Shown in pieces: positions 33,054 to 43,200 of a DNA stretch of 64,000 nucleotides (positions within the stretch are counted from its first letter, which is position 1; each line of letters starts with the position of its first letter). The stretch comes from Catenovulum adriaticum (GTDB taxonomy: Bacteria; Pseudomonadota; Gammaproteobacteria; Enterobacterales; Alteromonadaceae). The notes under the pieces were generated by a model. It did not search any database, was not told the DNA's origin, and worked only from the letters and a program-made list of their open reading frames with translations. The stretch lies in the NCBI RefSeq assembly GCF_026725475.1, contig NZ_CP109965.1, positions 1,674,001 to 1,738,000 on the forward strand. The letters are read 5' to 3'. The position numbers and the translations under genes are program-made.

Positions 33054-34775
33054 ATGCGCACTACTCAATATCTGTTATCTACCTTAAAAGAAACACCATC
33101 TGATGCTGAAGTCATCAGCCACCAGCTTATGCTTAGAGCAGGCATGATTCGAAAACTCGCATCAGGTTTATATACTTGGCTACCATCTGGTTTAAAAGTC
33201 CTTAGAAAAGTTGAAAATATTGTTCGTGAAGAAATGGACAAAGCTGGCGCTATCGAAGTGCTCATGCCTGTTGTTCAGCCTGCCGATTTATGGGAAGAGT
33301 CTGGCCGTTGGGAAAAATTTGGGCCTGAGTTACTGCGCATAAAAGACAGACATGAACGCCCATTTTTATTGGGCCCAACTCACGAAGAAGTGATTACCGA
33401 GCTAGTGCGTAAAGAAATTAATAGTTACAAACAACTCCCTATCAATTTATATCAAGTGCAAACTAAATTTCGTGACGAAGTTCGCCCTCGTTTTGGCGTA
33501 ATGCGCGCACGTGAATTTACCATGAAAGATGGTTATTCATTCCATTTATCAGACGAATGCTTACAGCAAACTTACGATAAAATGCATCAAGCTTACTGTA
33601 ATATTTTTGATCGCTTGGGCTTAGAATATCGTCCTGTGTTAGCCGATACTGGCTCAATCGGTGGTAGCATGTCACACGAATTTCATGTGTTAGCTGAATC
33701 AGGCGAAGACGCAATTGTATTTAGTGATGGGAGTGATTATGCGGCCAATATTGAAAAAGCAGAAGCGTTAGCACCTAGTGGCGAACGAGCCAATGCCACT
33801 CAAAATGTTGAAAAAGTAGCGACTCCAGATACCCATTCAATTGAAGCCGTTTCAGCATTACTGAATGTCGAGGCAGCTCAAACGATCAAAACTTTATTGG
33901 TTCAAGCCTGCGATGAAGATGGTGAAGCTAACGGTGTGGTGGCGCTTGTACTGCGCGGCGATCATGAATTAAATGAAGTTAAAGCTGAAAAGTTATCTCA
34001 AGTATTTGCACCTTTAACCTTCGCTAACGAAACACAAATTAACGCGGCTGCCAATTGCGATGCAGGCTCAATCGGCCCGGTTGGTTTAACTGTACCTGTT
34101 ATTGTAGATAAAAGCGCAGCACACCTTGCTGATTTTGTTTGTGGTGCAAACGAAAATGGCTTCCATTTAACGGGCGTAAACTGGGATCGAGATATAACTG
34201 ATTATCAAGTTAACGATATCCGTAACGTAGTAGAAGGTGATCCCAGTCCTTGCGGCCAAGGCAAACTGATGATCAAACGTGGTATCGAAGTGGGCCATAT
34301 TTTCCAATTAGGCACCAAATACAGTGAAGCCATGAAAGCTGGCGTATTAACCGAATCAGGCAAGCATCAAACCTTAACCATGGGCTGTTATGGCGTTGGG
34401 GTTTCGCGTATTGTTGCAGCCGCAATTGAACAAAACCATGACAAATTCGGTATTAAATGGCCTGCTAACATAGCACCATTTCAAGTTTGTGTGCTACCAA
34501 TGAATATGCATAAATCTCATCGAATTCCTGACGTGGCAAATAAATTATATAGCGATTTACAAAATGCAGGCATTGACGTTTTGTTCGATGATCGTAAGGA
34601 GCGTCCTGGGGTCATGTTTGCTGATATGGAGCTAATTGGTTTACCTCACGTTATTGTCATTGGTGAGCGTAATTTAGACGAAGGTTTAGTGGAATACAAA
34701 AATCGTCGTACAGGTGAAAAACAAACGATTAAAATAGATGAAGCCATTGCGTTTATACAGTCGCAATTAAGCTAA
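33054..34775 (+). CDS. proS: Prolyl-tRNA synthetase
   Basis: 573 residues, the bacterial-type long form. Class II motif 1 (PSGLKVLRKVENIVREEM), motif 2 (QVQTKFRDEVRPRFGVMRAREF) and motif 3 (GCYGVGVSRIVAA). Between motifs 2 and 3 (about 225-405) sits the YbaK-like editing domain that clears Ala-tRNA(Pro). C-terminal anticodon-binding domain from about 470. Essential single gene; a weak terminator follows. Confidence 0.97.
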   Translation: MRTTQYLLSTLKETPSDAEVISHQLMLRAGMIRKLASGLYTWLPSGLKVLRKVENIVREEMDKAGAIEVLMPVVQPADLWEESGRWEKFGPELLRIKDRHERPFLLGPTHEEVITELVRKEINSYKQLPINLYQVQTKFRDEVRPRFGVMRAREFTMKDGYSFHLSDECLQQTYDKMHQAYCNIFDRLGLEYRPVLADTGSIGGSMSHEFHVLAESGEDAIVFSDGSDYAANIEKAEALAPSGERANATQNVEKVATPDTHSIEAVSALLNVEAAQTIKTLLVQACDEDGEANGVVALVLRGDHELNEVKAEKLSQVFAPLTFANETQINAAANCDAGSIGPVGLTVPVIVDKSAAHLADFVCGANENGFHLTGVNWDRDITDYQVNDIRNVVEGDPSPCGQGKLMIKRGIEVGHIFQLGTKYSEAMKAGVLTESGKHQTLTMGCYGVGVSRIVAAAIEQNHDKFGIKWPANIAPFQVCVLPMNMHKSHRIPDVANKLYSDLQNAGIDVLFDDRKERPGVMFADMELIGLPHVIVIGERNLDEGLVEYKNRRTGEKQTIKIDEAIAFIQSQLS

Positions 34776-34796
34776 TTAACGGTTTTTCAGTGATAA

Positions 34797-34833
34797 AAGG
34801 GTTAGCATTTAATTTATGCTAGCCCCTCTTTAA
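34797..34833 (+). terminator. Probable terminator after proS
   Basis: AAGGGTTAGCAT (34797-34808) / ATGCTAGCCCCT (34816-34827), 12 positions with one mismatch and one G-T pair, then CTTTAAAT. Confidence 0.5.
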
Positions 34834-34916
34834 ATAAATCACGCTTAATTTTAAACTGGCACTTCGACAAATTTCAATTTAACGCGGCTTAACTTTAGGG
34901 TAAACAATCATAAACT

Positions 34917-35633
34917 ATGTCTGAGATCACCCATAATCTGCAAACCATTAAAGCTCAAATTGAGCAATTCAATGCACAAACACCTCAACAGACTCAATTA
35001 TTAGCAGTTAGTAAAACCAAACCATTAAGCGCAGTTATAGAAGCTTATGCCGCTGGTCAGCGTTTATTTGGCGAAAACTATGTACAAGAAGCGGTTGAAA
35101 AAATTCAGCAACTTAACAATCAGAGCCAATACGACACTCGCTATGATGAAATCGAGTGGCATTTTATCGGTCCAATTCAATCTAATAAAACCAAACTCAT
35201 TGCTGAACATTTTGATTGGGTGCAAAGTGTCGACAGACTCAAAGTGGCTCAGCGATTAAACGACCAAAGACCTGATGCATCAGCAAAATTAAATGTCTGT
35301 TTGCAAATTAATATCTCTGAAGAAGATAACAAATCAGGTGCAAACAAAACTCAGATGTTTGAGTTAGCCAAGCTGGTCAGCCAATTACCTAATTTAACTT
35401 TACGTGGCATTATGTGCATTCCACAAAAAACAGCCGACCAAACATTACAAAAACGCCAATTACAGCAAATGCAGCAATTGTTTTTATCGCTTAAAGCGCA
35501 ATACCCAAATGTGGATACGCTTTCCATGGGAATGACAAACGATATGCAGTTAGCCATTGAAAACGGCAGTACTATGGTGCGCATTGGCACAGCTATCTTC
35601 GGTGAAAGAGCCACTAAAAGAGCCACTAGATAA
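34917..35633 (+). CDS. yggS: PLP homeostasis protein YggS (PLPBP)
   Basis: 238 residues, alanine-racemase-like TIM barrel. The PLP lysine is in LLAVSKTKPLSAVIEAYAAG (near residue 35), followed by the family motif GENYVQEAVEK, WHFIGPIQSNK and the C-terminal SMGMTNDMQLAIENGSTMVRIG (phosphate binding). Binds pyridoxal phosphate without known catalytic activity and balances vitamin B6 and amino-acid pools. It is followed by proC and yggT, a conserved group. Confidence 0.95.
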   Translation: MSEITHNLQTIKAQIEQFNAQTPQQTQLLAVSKTKPLSAVIEAYAAGQRLFGENYVQEAVEKIQQLNNQSQYDTRYDEIEWHFIGPIQSNKTKLIAEHFDWVQSVDRLKVAQRLNDQRPDASAKLNVCLQINISEEDNKSGANKTQMFELAKLVSQLPNLTLRGIMCIPQKTADQTLQKRQLQQMQQLFLSLKAQYPNVDTLSMGMTNDMQLAIENGSTMVRIGTAIFGERATKRATR

Positions 35634-35683
35634 CGGTAAGCAAACACTAAAATACAATTAACCCAATAGATAAAGAAGGTCAT

Positions 35684-36520
35684 ATGCAAGACAAACAAAC
35701 AGAGTTTAAAAAAGTTGCCTTTATTGGCGCAGGCAACATGACCGCCAGCATCATTTCAGGCATGGTAAAAAATGGGTATCCAAGTGACTTTATTTTTGCC
35801 AGTAATCCATCTACCGAAAAGTTAGATGCACTAAACGCAAAACACAATATTAATATCAGTCAAGATAACTCCGCCGTAGCAAAACAAGCAGATATTATAA
35901 TTCTGGCGGTGAAACCTCAGTTAATGGCCGATATGTTGTCACAGCTGAGCTTAACTGAGGCAGAAAAAACCTCTAAATTATTTATTTCAATTGCGGCAGG
36001 CTTACCAGTATCACGTTTGCTCGAATTGTTAAACGCGCCTTGTCGTTTAATTCGAACAATGCCCAACACACCAAGTTTATTAGGTTTAGGCATGACGGGC
36101 TTATTTGCACCGCAAAATGTGACAACGTCTGATAAAGAGTATGCCAACCAAATAATGTCAGCGGTGGGTAAAACCGTATGGGTTGAAGACGAATCTGGAA
36201 TTGATCACATTATTGCACTGGCCGGCAGCGCACCCGCTTACTTTTTCTTGTTTATGGAAGGCATGATTAAAGAAGCCGTCGAGTTAGGTTTTGATGAAAA
36301 AGAAGCCAAAGCAATTGTTCAGCAAGTGGCTCTAGGGTCGGCAGAAATGGTGAAACAAAATGATGTGGACATTGCAACTTTGCGAGCACAAGTGACTTCT
36401 AAAGGCGGAACAACAGCCTGTGCGCTTGAAAGCTTTAACCAGTCGGATTTAACAGGTATTATTAAAAAAGCGATGCAAGCAGCCATTAGCCGATCACAAG
36501 AAATGGCTAAATTATTTTAA
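35684..36520 (+). CDS. proC: Pyrroline-5-carboxylate reductase
   Basis: 278 residues. NAD(P)-binding FIGAGNMTASIISGM near residue 14, AVKPQLMADML, RTMPNTPSLLGLGMTG, and the C-terminal ProC signature (VTSKGGTTACALESF). Last step of proline synthesis. 50 bases after yggS, with an AAGGTCAT ribosome-binding site. Confidence 0.96.
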   Translation: MQDKQTEFKKVAFIGAGNMTASIISGMVKNGYPSDFIFASNPSTEKLDALNAKHNINISQDNSAVAKQADIIILAVKPQLMADMLSQLSLTEAEKTSKLFISIAAGLPVSRLLELLNAPCRLIRTMPNTPSLLGLGMTGLFAPQNVTTSDKEYANQIMSAVGKTVWVEDESGIDHIIALAGSAPAYFFLFMEGMIKEAVELGFDEKEAKAIVQQVALGSAEMVKQNDVDIATLRAQVTSKGGTTACALESFNQSDLTGIIKKAMQAAISRSQEMAKLF

Positions 36521-36592
36521 CCCGCTTTATTAGAAAACTATTTATTTAGATGACTAACATAAGCTCTAAAAACTGAATTTACGGATATATTT

Positions 36593-37135
36593 ATGAATGC
36601 AATGCACTTTTTAATTGGAATAGTGTTCGATTTATTATTAATGGTAGTTGTTTTGCGATTTTGGATGCAAGCGGCCGGTGCAGATTTTTATAACCCGCTT
36701 TGTCAATTTGTCGTCAAGGCAACTAACCCTTTGCTTGTGCCCTTTCAAGCTATTTTGCCCGCAAAAGGTAAATGGAACATAGCGGCTTTAGTATTAGCAC
36801 TAGTTGTCGCAGCGGCAAAATATGTTGTATTAAGTTTAGTGGTTGGGCTGGGGCCACTTAACCCTGTCGCGCTCTCTATCGCTGCTTTAATGGCGGTAAT
36901 CAAAGAGTTTTTAAATCTCGCATTTTGGATTTTGATAATCCGCGCAATTTTAAGTTGGTTTAGCCAAGGCAACAATCCAGCCGAGTATATATTATTTCAA
37001 TTAACCGAACCTTTCTTGCGTCCAATTCGCAATATTTTACCACCTATGGGCGGTTTAGATTTATCGGTATTGATTGCCATTATTGCAATTCAATTTATCA
37101 ATTTATTAATTGCGGATGTATTTGGTCGTTTTTAA
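36593..37135 (+). CDS. yggT: YggT family inner-membrane protein
   Basis: 180 residues with two copies of the YggT repeat, each having two hydrophobic helices and an FxNPLxxFVxxATNPLLVPFQAILP-type block (residues about 30-55 and 125-150; LTEPFLRPIRNILPPMG). Function is unclear, with reported links to osmotic stress and division-plane genes. Follows proC by 72 bases; the order yggS-proC-yggT is conserved in gammaproteobacteria. Confidence 0.92.
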   Translation: MNAMHFLIGIVFDLLLMVVVLRFWMQAAGADFYNPLCQFVVKATNPLLVPFQAILPAKGKWNIAALVLALVVAAAKYVVLSLVVGLGPLNPVALSIAALMAVIKEFLNLAFWILIIRAILSWFSQGNNPAEYILFQLTEPFLRPIRNILPPMGGLDLSVLIAIIAIQFINLLIADVFGRF

Positions 37136-37157
37136 TACTTAAATTCAAGATAGGAAA

Positions 37158-37192
37158 AAATGAATCGTCATCAACTGACTGGCGATTCATTT
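37158..37192 (+). terminator. Possible terminator after yggT
   Basis: AAATGAATCG (37158-37167) / CGATTCATTT (37183-37192), extendable by three inner pairs; the following T-run is short. Confidence 0.45.
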
Positions 37193-37304
37193 AAAATGCT
37201 AATACGCAGCTTATACGAAATGTATTTACAAAAAAGTTAACTAAACTTTATCCCAAGCTGCTTAATTTAATTTATCTATTTTATATCTTACTAAAGCGAT
37301 TATT

Positions 37305-37754
37305 ATGAACTCTTATTTAATAAAATTATTGGCTTTATGTTTTTGTTTGTTAAACATAAATAGCTACGCACAAAATACAGATCATCAAACTAATATTAAA
37401 AATTGGGAAATTCATCATATTGCGTTTCCATCTACTTTTATTCAAGCCAATGTAGCTAAAGCGGTCGGAGTTGAGCGCCGTAATAATAATGGCTTAATTA
37501 ATATCAGTATTTTAGATAAAGATAAAAAACCTAAACAACCGCTAAAACTTAAATTAGAAGGCTACGCCAAAAATTTAGTTGGACAAAGAAAAGAGCTGAA
37601 TTTTAAAGAAGTAGATGAAGGCAATGCTGTTTATTATTTAGCTGAAGTTCGCCATGCCAATGAAGAAACATTTCGCTTTTATGTCACGTTAACCGATCCA
37701 AAAACAGGACGAGTTGAAGAAATTAAATTTATGCAAAAAATGTGGGTTGATTAA
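37305..37754 (+). CDS. DUF4426 family periplasmic protein
   Basis: 149 residues with a signal peptide (IKLLALCFCLLNINSYA, cleavage before QNTD). The mature part has WEIHHIAFPSTFIQANVAKAVGVERRNNNGLINISIL and VRHANEETFRFYVTLTDP, matching the DUF4426 family, small beta-sandwich proteins encoded after yggT in Shewanella, Vibrio and relatives. Function unknown. Confidence 0.85.
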   Translation: MNSYLIKLLALCFCLLNINSYAQNTDHQTNIKNWEIHHIAFPSTFIQANVAKAVGVERRNNNGLINISILDKDKKPKQPLKLKLEGYAKNLVGQRKELNFKEVDEGNAVYYLAEVRHANEETFRFYVTLTDPKTGRVEEIKFMQKMWVD

Positions 37755-38006
37755 GTTTATCTCGCTTTCTCGCCATCGTTATCCGCATAATTTAGTATGA
37801 ATGATTAACAGAAAGCGATATTATTTACGTTTACCTGCTATTATCACCAAAAACCCCTCACTTTTACCCTTTTTCATCAAATTCCGTTCAATCCCCGTAA
37901 AAATTGGCAATATTCTGACTTTGTTATATTATGTGAACTGTGCCTCATTTTTGGTACAACATTTACCCCTTCGTTGCATGGAAAATTAAATTCAGCAGGC
38001 AGTACA

Positions 38007-38930
38007 ATGGATAAAAAAACAAAAATAGCCGTCATGATGGCCGCTTCTTTAGCATCAACCTCCGCTTTCTCAGCAGAAAAAAAGATAAAATCTTTCAGTG
38101 ATATTGAGCTGGGCTTAGAAACCATAAATTATTCTGAAAAATTAAATAATTTAGCTGGCTACGGTCAGCTTAAACAAGATATCAATGTATATAATATCAC
38201 CACTCGAAATTCAGCCTACGTGGCGATTAATGATGAATATGGCTTATATTTAGATGGTTTTGCGTCGCTTGCGCCCAGTGTACAAACCGAAACCTGGTCT
38301 TTAGGTGAATTTGGTGATATCCAGCAAAATGATTTTAAGATTAACCATAACGAGTTAGCTTTTAGGCTAAGCTATAAATGGACTGAACAACACCGAATTA
38401 TTTCCGGCTTTCGTTTAAGCTCGCTAAGCTTTATTCGTTCACATTTTGAATTTGAACAACCCGGAGCCGATGAATTCAATGCTCAATTAGCTGCAGATGG
38501 CATGGACCCATTTGTATTGCCAAATGGCGATATTTCTGACAGATATAAATCGAACGTTGCAATATCTGAAATCCAAGACGAATTAATCGCGTTGTTTGGC
38601 TACCGCTATGAACCTAATGAATTACCAAATCGAGGTGACTGGACTTGGTATACAGGTATTGAAGCAGGTATTCCTATTTATAGTATCACCCAAAACACCA
38701 CAATTCAGGGTGAAACTTTAAATGAATTTTTTGGCGGTTACAGTTTAATCGGTAAACTGGGGTTACGGTATCAGCTTTTTGATAATTTAGGTTTATTAGC
38801 TACTTTTACTAGTTACTACAAATATCGAGATGTGGTGACAGAAGACAAAGGTAACGGAAATAGTGTTAGTGTGCCTGAGGTTAATTTTTACAATAATGCA
38901 TTCACTCTTGGTTTGCGTTGGTCATATTAA
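38007..38930 (+). CDS. Predicted outer-membrane beta-barrel protein, unknown family
   Basis: 307 residues from the ATG at 38007; an in-frame TTG at 37974 would put 11 charged and polar residues before the signal peptide and is rejected. Signal peptide KKTKIAVMMAASLASTSAFSA, cleavage before EKK. The mature part alternates polar and aromatic residues in beta-strand style and ends FTLGLRWSY, an outer-membrane barrel C-terminal signature with a final aromatic residue. Convergent with another predicted barrel gene. Confidence 0.65.
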   Translation: MDKKTKIAVMMAASLASTSAFSAEKKIKSFSDIELGLETINYSEKLNNLAGYGQLKQDINVYNITTRNSAYVAINDEYGLYLDGFASLAPSVQTETWSLGEFGDIQQNDFKINHNELAFRLSYKWTEQHRIISGFRLSSLSFIRSHFEFEQPGADEFNAQLAADGMDPFVLPNGDISDRYKSNVAISEIQDELIALFGYRYEPNELPNRGDWTWYTGIEAGIPIYSITQNTTIQGETLNEFFGGYSLIGKLGLRYQLFDNLGLLATFTSYYKYRDVVTEDKGNGNSVSVPEVNFYNNAFTLGLRWSY

Positions 38931-38953
38931 TCAATCTAATAATTTAAAAATAC

Positions 38954-39010
38954 AAGCTAATAATACTGGTTAATTAACTGGTATTATTAGCTTAGCATCT
39001 CTCTTTTTTG
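38954..39010. terminator. Terminator between convergent barrel genes
   Basis: Perfect 13-bp stem AAGCTAATAATAC (38954-38966) / GTATTATTAGCTT (38981-38993); the loop contains a further palindrome GTTAATTAAC. On the plus strand CTCTCTTTTTTG follows. Confidence 0.6.
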
Positions 39011-39051
39011 CTTATCTTAAAGCTTACCTTAAAATCAGCGAAGGCTTATAA

Positions 39052-40155
39052 TCACCACTGATAATAAAATGCGGCGGCTAGTTTAAACTGTTTAGCTTGT
39101 TTCACATCCAGTTTATCTAGCGCTAAATTCAATTTTAAATAAGGTACTTGTAGTCCAATTTGCCCAACGGCATTTAACACATCAAAAGCTAATTGATACT
39201 TAATTTGCTGGCCTTGTTTATATCCACCTAACCATAAACGTTGATGGCCAGCAAAACGTTCAGCGTGAGCACTTAACCAGAGTTGACCAGAAGCGGGCGT
39301 GTTATAATCTAATTTTAATTCATATCGAGTATTTAATTTCAAACTTGTATCAGATTCTGTCTCAACACCACTAAACAATGGCCCTATACTATTTAATCCG
39401 AGTTCAGGTCGATAGGTATTATTGGTGTCTAACACCCCTGAACTAAAACCGGTATTTTTAAATTCAAGACGGCTTAATAAATCATATCCATTAGCAGATA
39501 AGTACAAATTATCGCCCCACTGGTAGTTAAATTTAACCGTTAGGCTGATGCCTTTGCCATCTTGCCGCCAATGATCATATGGACGCTTTAGTAAATTTTG
39601 CTCAGTATAGTATTCACCAAAAGTAACTCTGCCTAAAAAATCGCCTTGTTGATTTACCTCAACCGTTCCGTTTAACTGACTCTCTCGCATTTTATCTAAC
39701 TGATAATAAGAAACAATGGGTAATAACTGCCAATTTTCAGCCCAGTATTGATAACCAACTGAAACAAACTCTGCCTCCATTTGCTCAAGCTCAATATCAA
39801 GTTGGTAAGTTTTTTCAATTGAAAACGGTTTATCGAGTTTGTCTTGATACAACGCCAGTACTGAATCTGGGCTAGCATTAGCAATTAAGTCTAATCGCTT
39901 ACCTAAGCTAAAATACCAATGTTTTGCTTGGTATTGAATTCCTAAAGAGTTTGTAGAATAGGCCAGGTCTGAATGACTGCTTGGCTTGCTTTTCCATTTG
40001 TCTTCTACTAATTCTTTAAGCGGTAATGCATTAGAGTATGAATTTGAGTAGGCAAACATTTCTATTTCAGTTGCATGCACTTGTGTATGCGTTAACACAC
40101 AGGCATTAATCAAATTAAAAATAAAAACGCCCTTTAACCAATAGTGATTATTCAA
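39052..40155 (-). CDS. Predicted outer-membrane protein, unknown family
   Basis: 367 residues if started at the TTG at 40155, which gives a signal peptide (GVFIFNLINACVLTHTQVHA, cleavage before TEIEMF). The longest open frame begins at an ATG at 40230, but that codon lies inside the terminator hairpin of the upstream lipoprotein gene and would add a meaningless 25-residue leader. The mature part shows amphipathic beta strands rich in Tyr, Trp and Gln and ends AAAFYYQW. It follows the 1231-residue lipoprotein gene on the same strand. The start is uncertain. Confidence 0.6.
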   Translation of the reverse strand: MNNHYWLKGVFIFNLINACVLTHTQVHATEIEMFAYSNSYSNALPLKELVEDKWKSKPSSHSDLAYSTNSLGIQYQAKHWYFSLGKRLDLIANASPDSVLALYQDKLDKPFSIEKTYQLDIELEQMEAEFVSVGYQYWAENWQLLPIVSYYQLDKMRESQLNGTVEVNQQGDFLGRVTFGEYYTEQNLLKRPYDHWRQDGKGISLTVKFNYQWGDNLYLSANGYDLLSRLEFKNTGFSSGVLDTNNTYRPELGLNSIGPLFSGVETESDTSLKLNTRYELKLDYNTPASGQLWLSAHAERFAGHQRLWLGGYKQGQQIKYQLAFDVLNAVGQIGLQVPYLKLNLALDKLDVKQAKQFKLAAAFYYQW

Positions 40156-40205
40156 AATAGACTGCTCATTGCTTTTAGATATATAAAAAGTGATAACAGA
40201 TATAA

Positions 40206-40232
40206 AAATGCCAGCATTATTCGCTGGCATTT
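40206..40232 (-). terminator. Terminator after the 1231-residue lipoprotein gene
   Basis: Perfect 10-bp stem AAATGCCAGC (40206-40215) / GCTGGCATTT (40223-40232), 7-base loop, followed on the minus strand by TTTATATCTG. Confidence 0.8.
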
Positions 40233-40263
40233 AGCTTTATTATATTGAATCAATCCAATTTAA

Positions 40264-43200
40264 TTATTGAAAATTAACAATTGAGTCATCCGAGAATTTA
40301 ACAAATAACAATGAATTATCCGTTCTATAAATAACTTCACCTGCTTGCTCACCATCAGCCATAATGGCGCCTAAAACAATATCGCCGCCCTGCTCTTTTT
40401 GAGCTTCGGTAGGCTCAAAAATATCTAAGCTAACCCCAGCGCTATTACTGGCTTTAATTGAGGTGACATAACCCTCTTCATCAATATCTTTTGAATCAAC
40501 CGCGAGTTTAACATCACGGATCCCTTGTTCATCCGCTAATTCATAATCAAGATCTAAGGTAAATAAACCATCTTCGATCCCGTTACGGTTACCCGATAAA
40601 CGCAAGTTAACATCATAGCTATCCACCGTTACACCCAGTGCAAGCGAAGCAAATAAATCTAAATAATTAGATTCGGTTTCAAAGCCAGTATCATTCTCAG
40701 GTTCAACTAAATAAGCATCTAAAGTTTGTGATTTTTGATCTCGCAATGAAGCTATATCTAAAGTATCACTTTCAAGATGGCCTACCCCGGCTACGTGAGC
40801 CATATAATAGTTCAAACCAAAAGTATAATGTTGAGTGGCATCTATAACATCATCAATTTGCTGACCATAATACCATGCATCGGGTAGTATGCTATCAGTA
40901 TAGTCAGTGGGCATATCCCAATTACACTCATCAAGTGAAGCTAAACCCAGATTGTCGTATACATGACAGTATTCTTCGGTTATCTGATACTCATCAACCA
41001 ATTCATCCTGATTATTATCTACCGGCGTAATAGTTGCTCTAAAGCCATAAAAATAACGTTCACCTTCAGTATCAGCAACTCCGGATGCATGTATCAACGT
41101 ATACTTTTCAGCATCAGAAATTCCACTTACTGCTTGCGTTGATGCCGTTATCGTCGATTTGTCGTTATAATCTGAATGCATAGAAACTTCGGTAAATACA
41201 TAATTATTATCCGATGTTTTATCCAGCATATACTGAGTGCTATCATCCGACTGGCTAAATTCAATATCGATCTGAGTCAAATCATCATCAACTTGCACTG
41301 TGACTTCATCTTCAAATACCGAATTAAGTTGATAGCCGCTTAAACTCATATCTAAGCCCGCGGTATATTCCACTGGCTGTAACTGAACAGGGCCTAAATT
41401 GTTAATTGGAAATATAAAATACTCAGGATGATTTGCTTGCGCGCGTGAAACGATTTCAGCAAGGTTATGAGCTTCCCGTGGGTCACCAAAACTAAATAAA
41501 TCTTCTGCTCGATATGAATAATCTAAGAAACTGTCAAAAGATGAAACTGTCTCTTCAAGCAAAAAGTCATTCGTCAGGCTCAAAGTATTGCCGTCGTTGT
41601 CTTTTAACAAGCCATCAGCGCCTAAATAATCATCAACATGTACTGGGATATCTTCAATATAATACACATCATACTGACTGCCATTTGGCTCTACGACTAA
41701 TTGCTCAGCCCAAGCAAAGTCTTCGCCCGCTTCATCTTCAATATAAGTATATACATACCTTGGATTAGCCCCGTCTTGGGTTATAGTGGCAAATTGTTCA
41801 ATTTCTGTGTTGATTTGGTTATCAGCTAAGGTGGTATTAAAAGTGGATATCCAGTTATCTGCATCACCAGAATACATCCCTGTAAATTCAGTGACCTCTG
41901 TACCATCTGGTATACTAAAGGTAATTGATTTTTGGGTAGAGTCTACTGTAACACTTGCCACATCGTTAACCGTTTTACCAAAGTTATCAAACCCTTCGGT
42001 TTCAAAATCACGCGCGTTATTAACATTAACTGTTAATGTAGCTGATACAGATTGACCTTCTAAAGATGAAAACTCACCCACTAAACTGAACATCTCAGGA
42101 ATGGCAATTTCGTCTTTTTCAACATAAAATTCAGGTTCATACGAATCCCCTTCCCAGTCCCAATCTTGACGAATAACTAACTCAGTTTGTGGCACTAAGG
42201 TGCCTTTTAACTGCCCCTCAAAAGTGACGGGGTTTTCACCCCCTTGCTGAGCAAGTTGCAATGACAAGTTAACGCTAATTTCATCAATTTGTGCACTAAC
42301 ATCTTCTGCTGCATCAAAATCTTCACGGACTATTTTATTACTGGTTTTAACGGTAATTAAACTAGTTTCTGTGTTATTAAAGGTAAAAATAGCACCTGAA
42401 CTGGTTAAGCTACCCGTCAATTGCAAACTAAATTCTTGGCCGCTGGCGTCACTTTCAAAGCCCATAATTTTCGCCGTTAAGTTTGCCATCGCACTGCCGT
42501 CAGCTTTAGCGGCGACCCTATTTTGAGCGCTTCCTGTACCAGTACCTACCAATGCGTAAGTAATATCTTCAAGGGTAAAGGTTAAGGTATTTGCATTAAA
42601 GCTAATCGAACCTGTTAAATTACCGTCTCCAAAATCACCTGCATTGTAGGTTTTATCGGTAATAGTGCCATCATCAATATCTTGACCATCTAATGCATTG
42701 ATTTCAGATAGAACTAATTCAATATCTTCTAATAAAGTAAAGCTGTTTGCTTCTGCTTCAATCATGTCATTCGCATTTAGCAATAAGTTTTCATATTGCT
42801 CAACTGCAGGTACAAAACCAGAGGTTGAATCACCTTTGTCATACACGCCCAGTAATTCAGTTAATACTCTAACATCCGTCACCATAGATTTCGCTTTTTC
42901 TAATGGTGTCGCTTCTACTGGTTCATTGGTTGAGTCTGGATCAACTCGCCCATCTTCGCCAGCATTTTGCTCGTTTTCAACTTGATCGGTAATCACTTCC
43001 GTTTCTAAGCCGGTTAAGGCGCCTGTTACATCAGCATTGCCATCCACAACAGGTTTTAATTTATCACTAGATGTTTTAGCAGCCGCATCTAATACATCTT
43101 TTGTTGTTAATACAAATGAGCCACCGCCATTATCATTGTTAACCGCAATGGAGCCACCGGCAGTAATAATATCATCCGTTGCTTCAGTTAATAATTGGGC